Below, one piece after another: positions 1-12,451 of a stretch of DNA of 64,000 nucleotides. A model generated the notes under the pieces. That model was not told where the DNA came from, searched no databases, and saw only the letters and a program-made list of their open reading frames with translations. Source of the DNA: Sapria himalayana (lineage: Eukaryota; Streptophyta; Magnoliopsida; Malpighiales; Rafflesiaceae). A program made the position numbers and the translations under genes. Location: the NCBI GenBank assembly GCA_029783825.1, contig JAREIK010008083.1, positions 22,704-86,703 on the forward strand. The letters are read 5' to 3'. Each line of letters opens with the position of its first letter. Within the stretch, counting starts at the first letter, position 1.

Positions 1-1946
1 ATTAAGAGATGAAATAATATTTAATAATATATGTTATGGACTAAAAATTAATTAGTAAATATGTTTATATCATATTTTACTATAAAAGAGTACTCACATA
101 ATAGAGTACTCACATATATTTGCTAGTACTATAAATTAATGTTTCATAAATGATACATACATTTCCATAATACTTCTCATATTTTCTTATATTCTTTATT
201 ACTATTTATTACAAGATACATCGGCCACAATTTTGTAAAACATGAAACTTAGATTCAAGCTTGTAGGTTACAACTAATAGTTATGGTACTCAACTAATAG
301 CTACAACTTTTATGTTATTAAGATGTTGTTATTAAGATGATGTTACAGAATAAAGGGTGTCCTAACGAATGTTGTCATAAGGAGAATACTCTTGTATGGC
401 ATGAAATTCATCAACGTTACAGAGATACCCAAACTCTTCATAATCAACATTTGTTAATGGTATAAATTATAGTTAATATAAATTTGGTAGAAGTTGAATT
501 GTTAGAGTAATAATAAACTGCATTGTTGTGGCTAAAATCATAAATCGAAGTTGATAAAACATTATTTGGTAGAAAAAAATCTATTGTGTTGCATGACATT
601 GTGGGGATTATAAACATTAAAAATTTCTAAATATTTTTAATAGTTTTATATCCTCTATCTAAAGCAATAATACTTTTTTTAGAATATGTAAAATTCTAAA
701 ATTAATAATACTTTTTTTATTAAAAAGTAATAATACTTTTTTATCTACCTACCCTTCCCCCAAACTCAACCCAAAATTATTATTTGGCTCGTATATAAGC
801 TATGAGGCTTCATGATTAGAATAGGTAAAATTCACGTCCCAACATCTGAACAACATGATAAATGATAGCACAATGAAAAACTTATCCAACATCTATGAGG
901 ATCAGATTAATATTTTCATTGTTAGAGTATTCATCATCTTTTGCTGATTAGTCTACCATGTTGTTGGTTCGGATTTTTATTACCATGCTATTTAATTTTA
1001 AAAGTATTATTTTTGATAGTAATTATGGACAAAAATGTTTGGTTCATATATTTTATACTATCTTTGCTTGAGTGTCCATGACACATTGCTATATGTTGAT
1101 CTTATTATATCAATATGAAATCATTTATTTTAATATTACTAAACTTGATTCAACAAGCCGACTCATCACTAACACAAGAGAGATCACAAGGAATCACACA
1201 CTATGAGACATCTATTGAAGGAATATTGAAATTATTAGAAATATATGTGTTTTATTTCAAGAAACATAAATATGAATTTATTATGTTTGAGATAATTTTG
1301 AGATAAATTTAATTTACAAAATGTTAGATACATGATAAATATAAATCATAATACACACACACACAGACACACACACCATGTTAATCTTTGTTAAAGATAA
1401 GTGCAACCATAAGAATATAAATTAATCATGTAGGAAAATTATAATAAAGTCTATGAAAAAATTAATAAGAATAAATATTTTTATATCATATGTTGACTTA
1501 CAACCTTATCACATGCTTACTTGCATGAATAGCATTTGTTAGTATGTATTATTTGCATATCTTGGCTTACATGAGTGATAAGTATTTGATTATGTGCTTA
1601 CTATGTGTTCTCGTGCATTAATGCCAAGTGCTTGAAAGTGTGCTTATTATATGATAATGTGTATACTTGCCTTGGATTGACTTGACATGTGAAAGCTATG
1701 TGTTGGCTTACTAAATGTTGCATCAAAAATTATAAAACTTGGAATCTTACCTATAAATAAAAGTGATTTGGATTTCCTAGCAAACAACGACACATATCAT
1801 GAGAACATTTCAAAGTGAATTGAGAAACTCTTGCTCAATTATTTTCAATTAAATGTGTGAATATAATTGAGTTTTCTAGAAGTTGGTGGATTAGTTCAAA
1901 CAGGTTCAATCGAGTATAATCAGTTTAATTTTATTTGACATGCTAA
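1..1946. other. AT-rich intergenic sequence, no gene recognised
   Basis: No reading frame here resembles a known protein; the longest is about 60 codons and is not convincing. A short CA microsatellite lies at 1352-1377. The stretch 1740-1930 has a TATA-like TATAAATA followed by non-coding sequence that looks like the R/U5 part of a plant LTR, but I see no primer-binding site or paired LTR, so this is only a hint. Confidence 0.5.
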
Positions 1947-2098
1947 CTTTTATTTTATTTATTTTATTTATTTTATTTATTTTATTTATTTTATTTATTT
2001 TATTTATTTTATTTATTTTATTTATTTTATTTATCTTAATTATCTTAATTATCTTATTTATCTTATCTATCTTATTTATCTTATTTATTTTATTTTAT
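1947..2098. repeat. 9-bp TTTATTTTA microsatellite
   Basis: A near-perfect tandem of the 9-bp unit TTTATTTTA runs for about 90 bp and then decays into variants (TTATCTTAA, TTATCTATC). Because 9 is a multiple of three it gives an open Phe-Ile-Leu frame, which is a repeat artefact. The repeat is unrelated to the GATA satellite except for its AT content. Confidence 0.95.
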
Positions 2099-2141
2099 TT
2101 TATTTTTGAAATCAATCATTACTCATTTTTGAATATTTTTT

Positions 2142-2345
2142 GTAGATATCAAGTCAGTATACCTAAGTATGTATACTAGTCATGTATAAAATCACATGCA
2201 TATTGATATATACTATTTTTGTAGATATCAAGTCGGCATACCTAAGTATGGATACTAGTTATGTATAAAATACAAATGCATATTGATGTATACTATTTTT
2301 GTAGATATCAAGTCGGCAAACCTAAGTATATATACTGTTTATATA
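2142..2345. repeat. 79-bp tandem repeat, about 2.6 copies
   Basis: Three copies begin with GTAGATATCAAGTC at 2142, 2221 and 2301, so the period is 79-80 bp. The units share the core ACCTAAGTAT and the tail TATACTATTTTT. The third copy is truncated after about 45 bp. Divergence is low, with only a few substitutions per unit, so this is a relatively recent small tandem amplification. Confidence 0.92.
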
Positions 2346-2349
2346 TTGT

Positions 2350-3269
2350 TTTTATATAGGGTCACAATCAAAATCCACACAATGACAACGTATTATATCA
2401 CAAATACATGAAGCATGTATACGAATAAGTTTATATATGAAATCCAAGCATACCATGGTGATCAAAGAAAAAATTCAGAAACAAAAAAAATAGAATAAAA
2501 ATGCTTACTATTTGATTAATCAATCCAAGATAATTGATGAAGAATAAATGTATAAACGTACCTCAAATCAATAACAAATTAAAACTTAAACCTCAAATTA
2601 ATTTTAGTTGAATCGACATCAAGAGATAATGATGGAATAAGGAGGAATTCGGTTGTGTTACTGTTAGAGATGCATCAAGTCGAGAGAGAGAATCTATATT
2701 TTAAGATAATATTTATATTTTTAATTATTAAAACATTAAATAAACAATATATATATAAAATAAAAAAATACTCATTAATTTTATTTACTATCAAAATATT
2801 TCCAACAAAATTAATGTGCATGTATCAAGGTACAAATGAAAAACAAATACCTTATAATTTTTAATTATAATATTAATTAAACAATAAATATATAAATAAT
2901 AAAAAAATATGTTTTGCTAAAAAAAATATCAAATAGGTATGAAATTAACAAACTTCATATAATAATATATAAATGAAAAGATGATTTGTCTTCTAGATAC
3001 TCGCCTAAAAGTTATAAAATATAATTAATGTTAAAAAATCTATAAAAATTTATATTTTATGGTTATAAATTTTTAACAATTCAAATTAATTTTTACGAAG
3101 ATAATATGAAATAATTTTAAACGCACAAAATTTAATATTATTTGATATAATTAATAATTTTTAAAGTTCTAAAAATTACTTAAAGTGAGAAGATAATTAA
3201 AAAAATAATATTTATTATTTTATTAAAAACTTAATGTTAAAAGTAATTGTAAAAATATTACTCAATTGT
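2350..3269. other. AT-rich sequence, nothing recognised
   Basis: Very AT-rich sequence with short open frames of no recognisable similarity. I see no gene, RNA or clear mobile-element terminus. Confidence 0.5.
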
Positions 3270-3929
3270 TTAATTTTTATAAATTTTTGTTGGATTAAAC
3301 ATCTATATATTTATTTATAATTATTATTATTTTTTAACTTTATTTAAAAAAATTATATTTTATTATATTTCAAGATTTTCAAGATTTGTATTATTTAATT
3401 TTTTAAAAGTTTTCTATAATTATTTAATTTTTCTAATACATATAATAATATTAATATTTACTAGTTTATTCATCAATTCAGATATTTTTGAAAATATTTT
3501 CTATTTTATCATTCAATGAATTAATTTACATTTAAATTAGTAGAAATTTTATGTATGTTAATTTAATTTTTAAATTATTGAAAAAATTAGTATACTTTTT
3601 GAATTAATTATTTAATGTTATTTTAATTTAAATTATTTAGTTTCTTAATTAAAAATTTTATTAAAATTTTTTTTATACTTTTTAAAAAAATTAATTCATC
3701 ATAAAAATAGTTATTTTAGTCCTTATTAATATTTTTTTTCTATTTTTATATATTTTAAATTAATTATTTATAATATTATTTTTTTTGAGTTTACGAGAAG
3801 AATGTGTGTTTCAAGGATTGCTCATCTATGGATCAATAACAGAAATTTAATAAACAAAATTAAATAAAATATTAAAATAAATAATAAATAAAAATAATTA
3901 TATAATTAAATATTGGATAGGAAAATATT
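3270..3929. repeat. Internal non-coding segment of CACTA-like element, copy 1
   Basis: This AT-rich block is repeated, with many changes, at 5230-5880. Shared landmarks in the same order are a TTTACTAGTTTATTC-like word, a TTTTATGTATGTTAATTTA word, and a GAAGAATGTGTGTTTCAAGG word near 3800 (GGAAGAATGTGTCTTTCAAGG near 5748). Each copy is followed by GCTAAAT-rich subterminal repeats and a CACTA-type terminus, so both are probably the inner flank of related element ends. Confidence 0.65.
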
Positions 3930-5016
3930 GTCGCTAAATCTGTAGCTAAATTACGGATTTTATAAGCTAGGGAAAATTCATCTATATATTATGGATTTTA
4001 TTAGCTTGAGAAAATCCATCGCTAATTCCGTCGCTAAATTACAAATTTTATAAGTAAGGGAAATTTCGTACCTAAATCCGTCGCAAAATTAAAGATTTTA
4101 TTTCTACGAAAATTCCATCGCTAAATTCGTCACTAATCTATAGTTTTTATTAGCTAGGGATATTCGATCGCTAAATCCATGGCTAAAATACAGATTTTAT
4201 TAGCTAGGGAAAATCCGTCGCTAAATCCGTAGCTAAAATATGGATTCTATTAGGTAGTAAAAATCCATTTCTAAATCCATAGCTAAATTACTGATTTTAT
4301 TAGTAAGGGAAAATTCATCGCTAAATCCATCGATAAATCTATCACTAAATCAAAGATTTTATTAGCAAGGGAAAGTCAGTTGCTAAATCTGTCGCTAAAT
4401 CATGGATTTTATTAGCGGGGGAAAATCCATCGCTAAATCAATGATTTTATTAGCTTGGAAAAATCCAGCACTAAATCTGTCGCTAAATGAATGATTTTAT
4501 AAGCAAGGAAAATTTCGTTGCTAAATTTATCGCTAAAAAATAGCTAGAAAAATTTCGTCTCTAAATCTTTTACGAATTTCAGGCTTTTATTAGTGAGGGA
4601 TATTTTGTCGCAATATCCGTCGCTAAAATCCCCACTTTTCTTGAAGGGAAATTACGAAAATTTTCAATCACTAATCAGTTGCTAAATCCATGCTATTCTT
4701 GAACGGAAGTTATGAAAATTTTTCGTTGCTAATCCGTCGCTAAATCTATCGCTAAAATCCATACTTTTCATGAATTGAAGTTCGGAAAATTTTTCGTTGC
4801 TAATCCGTCGCTATATCTGTCACTAAAATTTCCACATTTCTTTCGTAGAATTTTCGAAATTTTTTTCCTCGCTAATCCATCACTAATCCGTCGCTATTTT
4901 TTTTTTCATTAAAAAATCATCAATTCCTTGCTATTCTCTAGCTAATTCCTTGCAAATTAGCTAGGTATTGATCCCTAGCTAATTTTACTTAGCTAAATCA
5001 ATATTTTCTTGTAGTG
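3930..5016 (+). mobile_element. CACTA element right end: subterminal repeat array and TIR
   Basis: About 1 kb of degenerate repeats of roughly 50-60 bp is built on the words GATTTTATTAGCTAGGG, AAATCCGTCGCTAAAT and TAGCTAAA. It closes at 5004-5016 with TTTTCTTGTAGTG, whose reverse complement is CACTACAAGAAAA, the canonical terminal inverted repeat of plant CACTA (En/Spm) transposons. Long subterminal repeat blocks are typical of this superfamily. The element lies to the left of 5016. I could not find the matching left terminus inside the window, so it is probably truncated or very degenerate. Confidence 0.85.
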
Positions 5017-5229
5017 AAATAAATCTTGAATTCATATCAACTTAGGGTCAATTTGGTAGTAATTTTCAAAAGTGTTTTTAGGGCTAAAAATAATTTTAAG
5101 TGTATTTAGGAAAATAAAATTTTATTAGTAATATTTTAAATAACTCTTTTGAAATCCTAAAAAAAACTTGAAGTATTGTTTTAATAACTACACGAACATA
5201 TTTATTTTTTAAATCATCAAAATTATTTT

Positions 5230-5880
5230 GATGTAATTAAAACATATATGTATTTATCTTTAAATATAAGTTTATTTTCTTTTAAATTTTATGAAAAATT
5301 TAAAATTTTTTTTATAATTCAAAAATTTTTAATCTTTTAGTAAATATTTTTTTAAAAGATTCATATAAACATAAAATTTTATTTTTATATTAAATAATAT
5401 AAATATTTACTTGTTTATTCGTTAATTCAGGTATTTTTATAATTTTGTTTTATTTAATCATACAATTAAATATTTTAGCTTTTTATTAGTATTAATTTTT
5501 ATGTATGTTCATTTATTAATTAAAATATCTTTAAAATGATTAATTATATAATTAATTATTTAATATTTTATAATACAAATATTTAAATAACATAATTAAA
5601 CTTTTTGGAAAAATATTTTGTATAATTTTTTAAAAATTTTATAATCATAAAAAATAGTTATTTTAGTCTTTATTAATATAAATTTTTATTTGTATTACAT
5701 ATTTTTGAAATTATATATTTATAATATCTTATTTTTATAATTATATAGGAAGAATGTGTCTTTCAAGGTTTGATCATCCATAGACCATGGCATATATTTA
5801 ATATAAAAAATTACACAGAATATTAAAACAAATAATATATAAAAAAATTTAAATCATTAAAGATTATCAATGAAAATTAT
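5230..5880. repeat. Internal non-coding segment of CACTA-like element, copy 2
   Basis: Diverged copy of 3270-3929 in the same orientation, about 1.95 kb further on. It leads into a shorter subterminal block and a second terminus at 6286. The sequence 5017-5230 between the first terminus and this copy has no coding potential. Confidence 0.6.
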
Positions 5881-6286
5881 CCCAAGCCCAAATAGCTAGA
5901 GAAATATTTATAGCTAAACTCATATATTTTGTTAAAAATATCATTATAGGAATAATCACTGGCAATGAAATATAAAATCATAAAAAAAATTTCAGAATAT
6001 TATTTAACGAGGGATTTGAATCCAACTAATTAGCTAGGGGAAATCCATCTCTTAAGTCATTGGTAAAATGCCCACCAATTTTTGCATTAAAATTTAGGAT
6101 AATATTAGTTAGAGACATTTTTAAATGTAAAATTCCAACTCTAATCCATCATAAATTCATTGAAAATTTGTAATTTAATGTAAAATCAAACATCTCTTGC
6201 TATTCTCTAGCTAATCCCTCGCTAATTAGCGAGGGATTATTTCTCTAGCAAAATTTCCATAGCTAAACAGAAATGTTATTATAGTG
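5881..6286 (+). mobile_element. CACTA-type right end abutting the GATA array
   Basis: A short subterminal block carries AGCTAGAGAAATA, TTAGCTAGGGGAAAT and GCTAATTAGCGAGGGATTA words related to the block at 3930-5016. It ends in TTATTATAGTG at 6276-6286; the reverse complement CACTATAATAA is a plausible, slightly divergent CACTA terminus. Only about 10 bp separate it from the first GATA repeats at 6297. It lies in the same orientation as the end at 5016, so two right ends stand in series. Confidence 0.65.
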
Positions 6287-6296
6287 AAACATACAT

Positions 6297-6365
6297 ATTG
6301 ATAGATAAATAGATAAATAGATAAACAAAATATAAACAGATAGAGACAGATAGGTAGATAAACAG

Positions 6366-6428
<63 letters not shown>

Positions 6429-9209
6429 AATAGATAGATAAATAGAAAGATAAAAAATAGATAGATAGATAGATAGAAAGATAAACATATTGATAGACTA
6501 ATAGATAGACTAAAAGATAGATAGATAGATAAATAAATAGATAGATATATAGATAGTAAGTTAGATAGATAGATGAATAGACAGATAGGTAGATAGATAT
6601 ATTGAAAGATAGATAGATAGATAGATAGATAGACAGATAGACACTGAGATACTTACATACATTGATATATAGAGACATATATAGATAAATAGATAGATAG
6701 ATAATAGATAAATAGATAGATATATAGATAAATAGATCGATAAATAGACATATAGACAAATAGATAGACAGATACATAGAGAGATAGATATATAGATAGA
6801 TAAATAGATCGATATATAGATAGATAGATAAATAGACAAAAAAATAAAAAGATAGATAGATAGATAGATATATATATATACAGATATATAGATAGATATA
6901 TAAATAGATAGATATATGGATAGATAGAAACAAGATAGACAAATAGATTGACAGATAATGAAAAGATATGGATAGATATATAGACACAAAGATAGACAGA
7001 TAGATAGACAATCAGATAGACACACATATAGAAAGACACACTGATAGATATACACAAATAGATAAAAAAATAGACAAATAAAAAGATAGACATTAAGATA
7101 AACACAAAAATAAATAGAAAAATAGTTAGTCAGGCAGATAGTCATGGAGGCAGGTAAAGAAATAGACATACAGATAGATAAACACACAAACAAACAAATA
7201 GATAGATAGACAAAAAGATAGATAAATAGATAAACAAATTTATTAACAAATTGATTGTCAGATAGATATAAAAATATATAAGAAGATAGAAAAATAGATA
7301 TATTAAGAGATAGATAGAAAAATAGATAGACATATAAATAGACATATAGATTGAAAGAAAGAAAGATAGATAAATAGATATAAAGATTGATAGACAGATA
7401 GATAGACAGACAAATTGACAGATTGACAGATAGATAGAAAGATAGATAGATATTAAAATAGACAAATAGTCAAACAGACAGATAGATAGAAAGACAAATA
7501 AACAAATAAATATATAGATAGACAGATAAATAGATACACAAATAGAAAGATAGATAGAGATTCAGGGAGGTAGAAAGTCAAACAGGTAGGTAGACAAATA
7601 GATAGATAGATAAATAGATAGATAGACAACCAAATAGACAAATAAATAGATAGACAAATAGAAAAATAGACATATAGATAGTTTGATCGATAGATTAATA
7701 CACAAATTGATATAATGATAGATAAATAGATTGATACACAAATTGATAGATAGATAGAATGATAAATAGATACATAGATATATATATATATAGATTAAAA
7801 GAGAGATTGATAGACAGATTGATATATAGATTGAAATATAGATTGATAGAGAGATGGAAAGATAAACATATAGATATACAACCAGATAGATCGATAGATA
7901 GATGGATAGATTTTTAGACTTCAGGTAGGTAGACAATTAGGCCGGTAGGCAGGCAGACAGACAAAATAATAGACAAATAGATACACAGATAGGAAGACAT
8001 TTAGATAATCAAATAGATAGTTAGATAGATAGATAGATAGTTTGATAGATAGATTAATAGACAAATTAATAGACTGATAGATATACTAATTGATAGGCAA
8101 ATTGTTAGATTGATTGATAGACAGATAGATAGACAAATAGATAGATAGATACATAGATTGATCAAAATAATGATATATAGACATATAGATAGATAGATAG
8201 ATCGATAGATTATTAAAGAAATAGATATATAGATAGCTAGATAAATAGATAGATATACAAATATACAGATAAAGAGATTGATACATAGATAGAAAGATAG
8301 ATAGAAATATTAATTGATTTATAGATAGAATGATATATATACATATAGATCGATAGATTATTAGAGAAATAGATAGATAGATAAATAGATAGATAGATAG
8401 ATAGGAGACAAAAAGATAGATATATAAATAGATATATAGATAAAGATATAGATAAAAAGATGGATAGAAAGATAGATAGTTAGTTAGATAGAAAGATATA
8501 TAGATAGTTATATAAATAGATAGATAGCGAGATATATAGACAGATAGATAGATATACATACAGATAGGTACTCAAATTTATATACATATAGATAAACAAA
8601 TAGTTTGAAGACATTCATACTGACACACAGACAGACAGATAGACATTCAGGTAGGTAGATATTTAGAGAGACAGGCAGACAAATAGATAGACATATATAT
8701 AGATAGATAGACAAACAAATAGATATATAGATAAATAGACTGATAGATAGATAGATAGACAAATAGATAGATGGATTGATAGATAGATATATAGACAAAT
8801 AGATAGACAGAAAGAGACATATTAAGATAGATAGAAATATAGATAGATAGATTGATTGATTGACAAAGAGATAGATATACATATAGATAGATAAATAGAC
8901 AGATAGATAGATATTTAATCAAATAGATATACATGTAGATAGATAGATAGAAAAAAAGACATGCAAACAAACAAATAGATGGATAGATACATAGACAGAT
9001 AAATAAAAAGACAAACGGACAAATAAATAATTAGATAGATAGATCGATGGATTGATACATAAATAAATAGACAAACATAGAGATAGATAGATAGACAAAT
9101 AGAAAGTAAATTAATAAACTAATAGATAGAGAGATATATAGATAGACATACATACATAAAGATAGATAGATAGATCGATAGACAGATATAGTGATATTAA
9201 GATAGACAA

Positions 9210-9245
<36 letters not shown>

Positions 9246-9346
9246 GCAGATAGATAGACAAATAGATAGATAGAAAGATAGAATGGTAGATAGATAAATA
9301 TATTGTTACATAGATAGATAGATAGAAGTCAGATAGATAAATAGAT
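6297..9346. repeat. GATA satellite array A (GATA on + strand)
   Basis: 3.05 kb of degenerate GATA repeats, with variant tetramers GACA, AATA, GATT, TATA and AAGA interspersed and almost no non-repeat sequence. The minus strand carries many overlapping open frames of Leu-Ser-Ile-Tyr type because CTAT repeats contain no stop in any frame; these are not genes. The left edge sits 10 bp from a CACTA-type terminus and the right edge is inside a transposase coding sequence. Confidence 0.97.
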
Positions 9347-12300
9347 TTAAAACCTTTCACATAGTAACCATTGTACATTTTAACCTTTCTTAGGGGACCT
9401 TGTGCTATACTTCGAATATAATGATTGGAAATTTTATTTGCAAGATTATGAATCTGTAATCATAATTAAGTGAATTATTTAGATTACAATTTCAAATTTT
9501 TATTAGAATAATACATTTATTTTGTGATTTTCATTATAAGTAAACATATGTATTTTTCAAAAAATGATGGAAATTCCTTCTCCGTCATGGCATTGATTAC
9601 TTTTTCATTAATGTTAGGAAACTCCTTACATTTATCTGTAACAAAATCACTACAAAAAGAAATTAGAAATAAATGATACATTGAAAGGAAATAGTAAATT
9701 CTAATGCGTAATATATGTCATTTGACTATTATGAAATACTTATTCAATGAATGGTTGAAGCTCTCGACAATTCATTAGGAAATATAGAAGAGCTGTAGTA
9801 TATTTATAGTCTTCTAGATACCTTTTCCCTTCAGCACCAATTGCTTTACCCGGAGGCTTGAAAATTTCAAACATTTCATTATCCACACTGTCATAAAGAT
9901 AAATCTCATTCAGTTTTTTCTTAAGTGGAAGAGTTGGATCACCTTCTTTGAAATAGAAAGATGTGAAATTTATAGACTCATCCATAATATGGCCTATTGA
10001 TATAGAACCCTCAACCTCAGTTTTATTCATTATTATATGTTTTATTTTCCTCAAGTATCTACAAAAAGATTATTAGAAATTACAAATCATTTTTGTGTAT
10101 ATATAAAAATATATATAGTAAAAGAATTGGTTTTGTGAATTAATATTACCTTTCTGGAGGATACATCCAACGATAATAGACATAACCAGCAAACCTAGTT
10201 TTGTAAGCCAAGTGCACTGAAAGATATTCCATTGAGTCAAAAAAACTTGAAGGAAAGATTTTCTCAAGATAGCATAAGATAACTAGAATTTGTTCATTCA
10301 GATTCCTCAACTTCTCATTAGTCAATGAAGAAGTAAGTTGCTTGAAGAATAAAGAAATCTCAATTATCGCTCCCATATTCTATTAGGTAGGAATTCTCGA
10401 AGAGTAATTGGTAACAACATTTGCATGAATACATGACAATCATGATTCATCATGCCAAACATCTTTAGTTTGTTTGCATCCACACATATCCCTAGATTAG
10501 AAGCATAACCATCTGGAAATCTAAGTTTTTTTACCCACTCCAACACAACCTTCTTCTGTGATTTATTGAGAACAAATGGCACATCATGGTAAATATTGTC
10601 AAATGATGACAATATTTATTCAACTCATCTCTTGACTTGTAAGTGTCCTTAGTTTTATCTGGTATATTAAACATGATATTGAAAATATTGTCAAACACAT
10701 TCTTCTATATATGAATAACATCAAGATTGTGCCTGAGCAAGTGTTCACATGTTGTGAAATTTTCAAAAAATACTTCTCTTATTCCATCCACAAGTCTTAG
10801 ATATAGTTGTATTCACAACCTCAGCATCAACATCTTTCACCTTCCTCAACCCTCTGTTATTCAATTCCTACAGAATATCATCCCCAGATCTAACCCCCAG
10901 AAATTATTTAGTAACGTTTATATTTTTAATGAAGTCTTTGGTGTTACATCGATACAGATGATTAATGGACAAAAACTTCTGATTATTGTCGAACCATGAC
11001 TATTTTCCACTCTTAATTAATCTAAAAGCATCAGAATCTTCCATACAATGTGGACATGCCAACATACCAGTTGTACTCTATCCAGAAAACATAGAATATG
11101 CTGGAAAGTCATTTATGGTCGACATGAGGGTAGTGCGCATCTGAAAATTTTGCCATTTGGAAATATCATAATTTTGAAGCCTAACACCCCAAATACTTTT
11201 CAACTTCGCTATCAATGGCTGCAAGAGAACATCTATCTTCCCCTTTGGATTCGTAGTCTCTGGTACTAACATAGTCAAAACATAAATTCCTCCTTCATAC
11301 ATAAGTCTGGAGGAAAATTATATGGGGTCACCACCACAAGCCACAAAGAATATTACTGTCTAGATTGACCAAATGGCTACAAACCATCAGCAAATAAACC
11401 CAGCTTTACATTTCAAACTTCAAAAGAAAAATTAGGACAACACTCATCCAAATGTTTCAAAGCAGGGGCAACAGAAGGGTGACACATCTTACCATCCTCC
11501 ATATAATGCTCTGAATGCCACCTCATTTCATTAGCTATTGTGGTTGATGCATACAATCTCTACAACCTAGGTGTTATTGAAAAATATTACATCTTCATAT
11601 ACGACACCTTCAACTTATGTATATACAATCTATTTCCAGAACCCCTAACCTTTTGCTTGTACCGAGCATGCCCATATATTATACAACTATTAAGGTCACT
11701 GTCATCACCCCAGTATATCATACAGTTGTTCACACAGCAATGAATGACTTGTATGGGTAATCCTAAGCCTCTAACTAACTTCTTCATGATATAGAAATCC
11801 AATGGCATCAGATTATATTTTGGCAACAATTCTTGAATGAATTTAACATATCATCAAACCATGCATGCGAACACCTGTGTATGCATTTTATTTCTAACAT
11901 CTTCACATCTCCAGAAAGTTTAGTATGCTTAGAATTTTCCTTATATATAGTTTTATCTCCAGCTCAAATCATATCATATAAATTTTTTTCATTGGCATTG
12001 GGTTCCTAATTAGGGTTGAATTCATGACCCCTATCATCAAAAACGATTTTATGGTATGTAGTGTGATTAATAATATCTAAGACCATCTGATCAAATTCAA
12101 TTACTGATACCCGTACTGAACTATAACAACTTTGGTGGACTTGTTTCTCACCATGGTATATCCCAACATAGTAATCTGCCACAAAACCATTTCTATACAA
12201 ATTCATCTTCATAGTCTCAAAATTCAAAAACTTATTATTTTGACATTTAACTAAAGTGCAAGGACACTATAGTTATACACATATAGTTAACAAAAATTCC

Positions 12301-12451
12301 ATACACATATGGTTATATCTATACCACCATTCACATACTCAGGATGTCTCAGAGAAAACTCAAAAAATTCATCTACTTTATCCCCCCATTCATAAAAGAA
12401 TATTCCATTTATAATTCGACCCGTGTACATCTATTCACGATCGTCTTCCAT
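9346..12451 (-). pseudogene. CACTA transposase (Tnp2-type) pseudogene, 3' end cut by GATA array
   Basis: Degenerate En/Spm transposase read right to left. The start ATG is at 12449-12451 and opens MEDDRE-stop-MYTGRI, matching the Transpos_assoc domain (to about 12120). Next comes the Tnp2/Transposase_21 domain (about 11900-10600), with recognisable KLVRGLGLPIQVIHCC, LGLFADG, NPKGKIDVLLQPL and NDFPAYSMFSG segments in shifted frames. The DUF4218 region (10600-9740) has LRFPDGYASN, MMNHDCHVFMQMLLP, SVHLAYKTRFAG and ELQPFIE. A likely intron (about 9755-9631, acceptor TTGTTACAG on minus) precedes a last piece reading NLANKIS..GPLRKVKMYNGYYVKGFK. Intact proteins continue with FHT and a DUF4216 domain; here the frame runs straight into the GATA array at 9346. 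Several frameshifts and stops make it non-functional. No Transposase_24 partner gene survives beside it. Confidence 0.92.

Noticed and set aside
1740..1930. Solo LTR
   Set aside because: It has a TATA-like box and leader-like sequence but no primer-binding site, polypurine tract, TG..CA borders or second copy that I could identify.
6226..9378. Many long overlapping minus-strand reading frames rich in Tyr, Leu, Ser, Ile; similar sets in every other array
   Set aside because: They follow directly from CTAT repeats lacking stop codons in all frames. They overlap in several frames, have no start context and carry no domain. Only the short transposase-derived stretch at 9346-9378 has protein meaning.
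9648..9660. CACTACAAAAAGA, a perfect-looking CACTA terminus
   Set aside because: It lies within the probable intron of the Tnp2 pseudogene and reads as a T-rich pre-acceptor stretch on the coding strand. No subterminal repeats or element boundary are associated with it.
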